Shown piece after piece: positions 4,343 through 5,254 of a DNA stretch of 5,254 bases. Each line of letters opens with the position of its first letter. The first letter of the stretch is position 1. Below the pieces are notes generated by a model. That model had not been told where the DNA came from. It did not search any database and was given only the letters and a program-made list of their open reading frames with translations. The translations under genes and the position numbers were made by a program. The stretch comes from Actinomycetes bacterium (GTDB lineage Bacteria; Actinomycetota; Actinomycetes; Actinomycetales; Cellulomonadaceae), in the NCBI GenBank assembly GCA_023430425.1, contig JAEZAR010000110.1, forward strand, positions 1-5,254, read 5' to 3'.

Positions 4343-5254
4343 GTGTCCACAGCTGCGCCACTGGTGACGTTCGGGGTCCCCGCGTACAACGCCGAGCGGT
4401 TCCTGCTCCCTGCCCTGGAGAGTCTGCTCGCCCAGGACATGGCGGACCTCGAGGTGGTCGTCTCGGACAACGCGTCCACCGACGGGACCGAGGAGATCTG
4501 CCGCGACCTCGCCGCACGGGACCCCCGGGTGCGGTACGTGCGCCAGCCCGAGAACCATGGCGGCGCGGCGAACTTCGACGCGGTGTTCCACCTGCGCCAC
4601 CCGGGCTCGCGCTACTTCTCCTGGGCGGCCGCCGACGACCTGCGCGAGCCGGGGTACCTCTCCGCGGTGCTGGCGGTGCTGCGCGACGACCCCGGTGTCG
4701 TCGTCGCGCACACCCGCACCGACGACGTCGACGAGCAGGGCCGCCGGATCCGCCTGTGGGGCGACCAGGGCCTGCCCGTGGACCACCCCGACGTCGCCGT
4801 GCGGTTCGGGGCCCTGGCCCGCCGTAACTACCAGTGCTTCGCGATGTTCGGGGTGGTGCCGGCGGACGTGCTCGCGTCCACGCGCCTGCTCGGCCGGTAC
4901 GCCGAGTCCGACCGGGTGCTGCTGGCCGAGCTCGCCCTGCGCGGGCGCTTCGTGGACGTGCCGGAGGTGCTCTTCCACCGGCGTCAGCACGACGGCCGCT
5001 CCGTCCGGGTGTACCCGACGGCGCGCGACCGGGTCGCGTGGTTCAACCCGGGGCTCGTCGGTCACCCGGTGTTCCCGGAGTGGCGGCTCGGCCGCGGGTT
5101 CACCGGCGCGGTGCTCGCCGCGCCGCTCAGCGCGGCGGAGCGCGCCCGGTGCCTCGGGCAGATGGGCCTGTGGTCGGTCGGCCACGCTCCGCACCTCGCC
5201 CGCAACGTGGCGCGGACGACCCTGGACGTGGTCCGGGGGCGCACGCCGCTGCAC
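4343..5254 (+). CDS. Glycosyltransferase family 2 protein, 3' end outside window
   Basis: Predicted GT-A fold sugar transferase for surface glycan assembly. From the GTG at 4343 there are 304 codons to the window edge without a stop. Seen in order: VTFGVPAYNAERFL (residues 8-21), the start of the nucleotide-binding fold; VVVSDNASTDGTEE (38-51), with the aspartate that contacts the base; ENHGGAANF (70-78); and the metal-site region YFSWAAADDLREPGYL (91-106), where Asp98 and Asp99 stand in for the DXD motif. A later segment near residues 192-217 (YAESDRVLLAELAL, VPEVLFHRRQH) is typical of GT2 enzymes of polysaccharide loci, with Asp at the catalytic-base position. No transmembrane helix is seen. 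The C-terminus is probably near, judged by usual family length. It follows the GT-B gene on the same strand after 168 bases, a gap large enough for its own promoter. It is clearly different from the minus-strand GT2, which has a DDD metal site. Substrates are unknown. Confidence 0.9.
   Translation, partial: MSTAAPLVTFGVPAYNAERFLLPALESLLAQDMADLEVVVSDNASTDGTEEICRDLAARDPRVRYVRQPENHGGAANFDAVFHLRHPGSRYFSWAAADDLREPGYLSAVLAVLRDDPGVVVAHTRTDDVDEQGRRIRLWGDQGLPVDHPDVAVRFGALARRNYQCFAMFGVVPADVLASTRLLGRYAESDRVLLAELALRGRFVDVPEVLFHRRQHDGRSVRVYPTARDRVAWFNPGLVGHPVFPEWRLGRGFTGAVLAAPLSAAERARCLGQMGLWSVGHAPHLARNVARTTLDVVRGRTPLH

Noticed and set aside
4285..4517. Small minus-strand open frames over the start of the plus-strand GT2 gene
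   Set aside because: They are antisense to the conserved nucleotide-binding region of the GT2 enzyme and have no recognisable features.
2117..5254. Very long open minus-strand frame running from the right edge into the GT4 gene (about 1,421 codons in all)
   Set aside because: Only the part from 2116 to 989 encodes a recognisable protein. Upstream of that the frame lies out of phase with the Alg14/Alg13-like gene and antisense to two plus-strand glycosyltransferases, with low-complexity Arg/Gly/Ala/His composition typical of stop-poor G+C-rich DNA.
1..5254. Search for tRNA, rRNA, insertion sequence, CRISPR, attachment site or origin
   Set aside because: No terminal inverted repeats, transposase motifs, regularly spaced repeats or tRNA-like cloverleaf were seen. 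The window is explained by five coding genes and two short gaps.

Overview
The window is about three-quarters G+C, with strong G/C preference at third codon positions, GTG as well as ATG starts, and purine-rich ribosome binding sites. This points to a high-GC actinomycete. A Cellulomonas-like member of the Micrococcales is a guess from overall style, not something the sequence proves. The window holds five genes, and all five encode glycosyltransferases. I see no RNA gene, mobile element, CRISPR array, polymerase, flippase or nucleotide-sugar enzyme.

Layout: three genes on the minus strand form a tight operon read from about 3075 down to the left edge. The first is a single-chain protein whose N-terminal half resembles Alg14 and whose C-terminal half resembles Alg13 (GT28 type). 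The second is a GT4-type transferase joined to it by a 4-base ATGA overlap. The third is a GT2 transferase whose start lies just past the GT4 stop and whose 3' end is cut by the window. Two genes run on the plus strand: a GT-B-type transferase of about 328 residues (3188-4174) and, after a 168-base gap, a second GT2 transferase (4343 to the right edge, 3' end missing).

The two units diverge from a 112-base intergenic region (3076-3187) that should hold both promoters. It contains a small inverted repeat just ahead of the plus-strand ribosome binding site and a perfect 10-base palindrome over the proposed minus-strand start codon. The second gap (4175-4342) is unusually structured. In order it has a hairpin after the upstream stop, a C-run array whose complement is a strong G-quadruplex candidate, three near-identical heptamers, a possible -10 box, and a short hairpin before the ribosome binding site.

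Taken together this looks like the interior of a surface glycan locus (exopolysaccharide, capsule or wall-linked glycopolymer). The Alg14/Alg13-like enzyme probably adds an early sugar to a lipid-linked acceptor, and the GT4, GT-B and two GT2 enzymes add later residues. This pathway is inferred from family membership and gene order. No donor or acceptor sugar can be read from the sequence. I did not find evidence of a wholly new system. The most notable points are the fused Alg14/Alg13-like protein, the Glu-to-Asp change in the GT4 EX7E motif, and the structured 4175-4342 gap.
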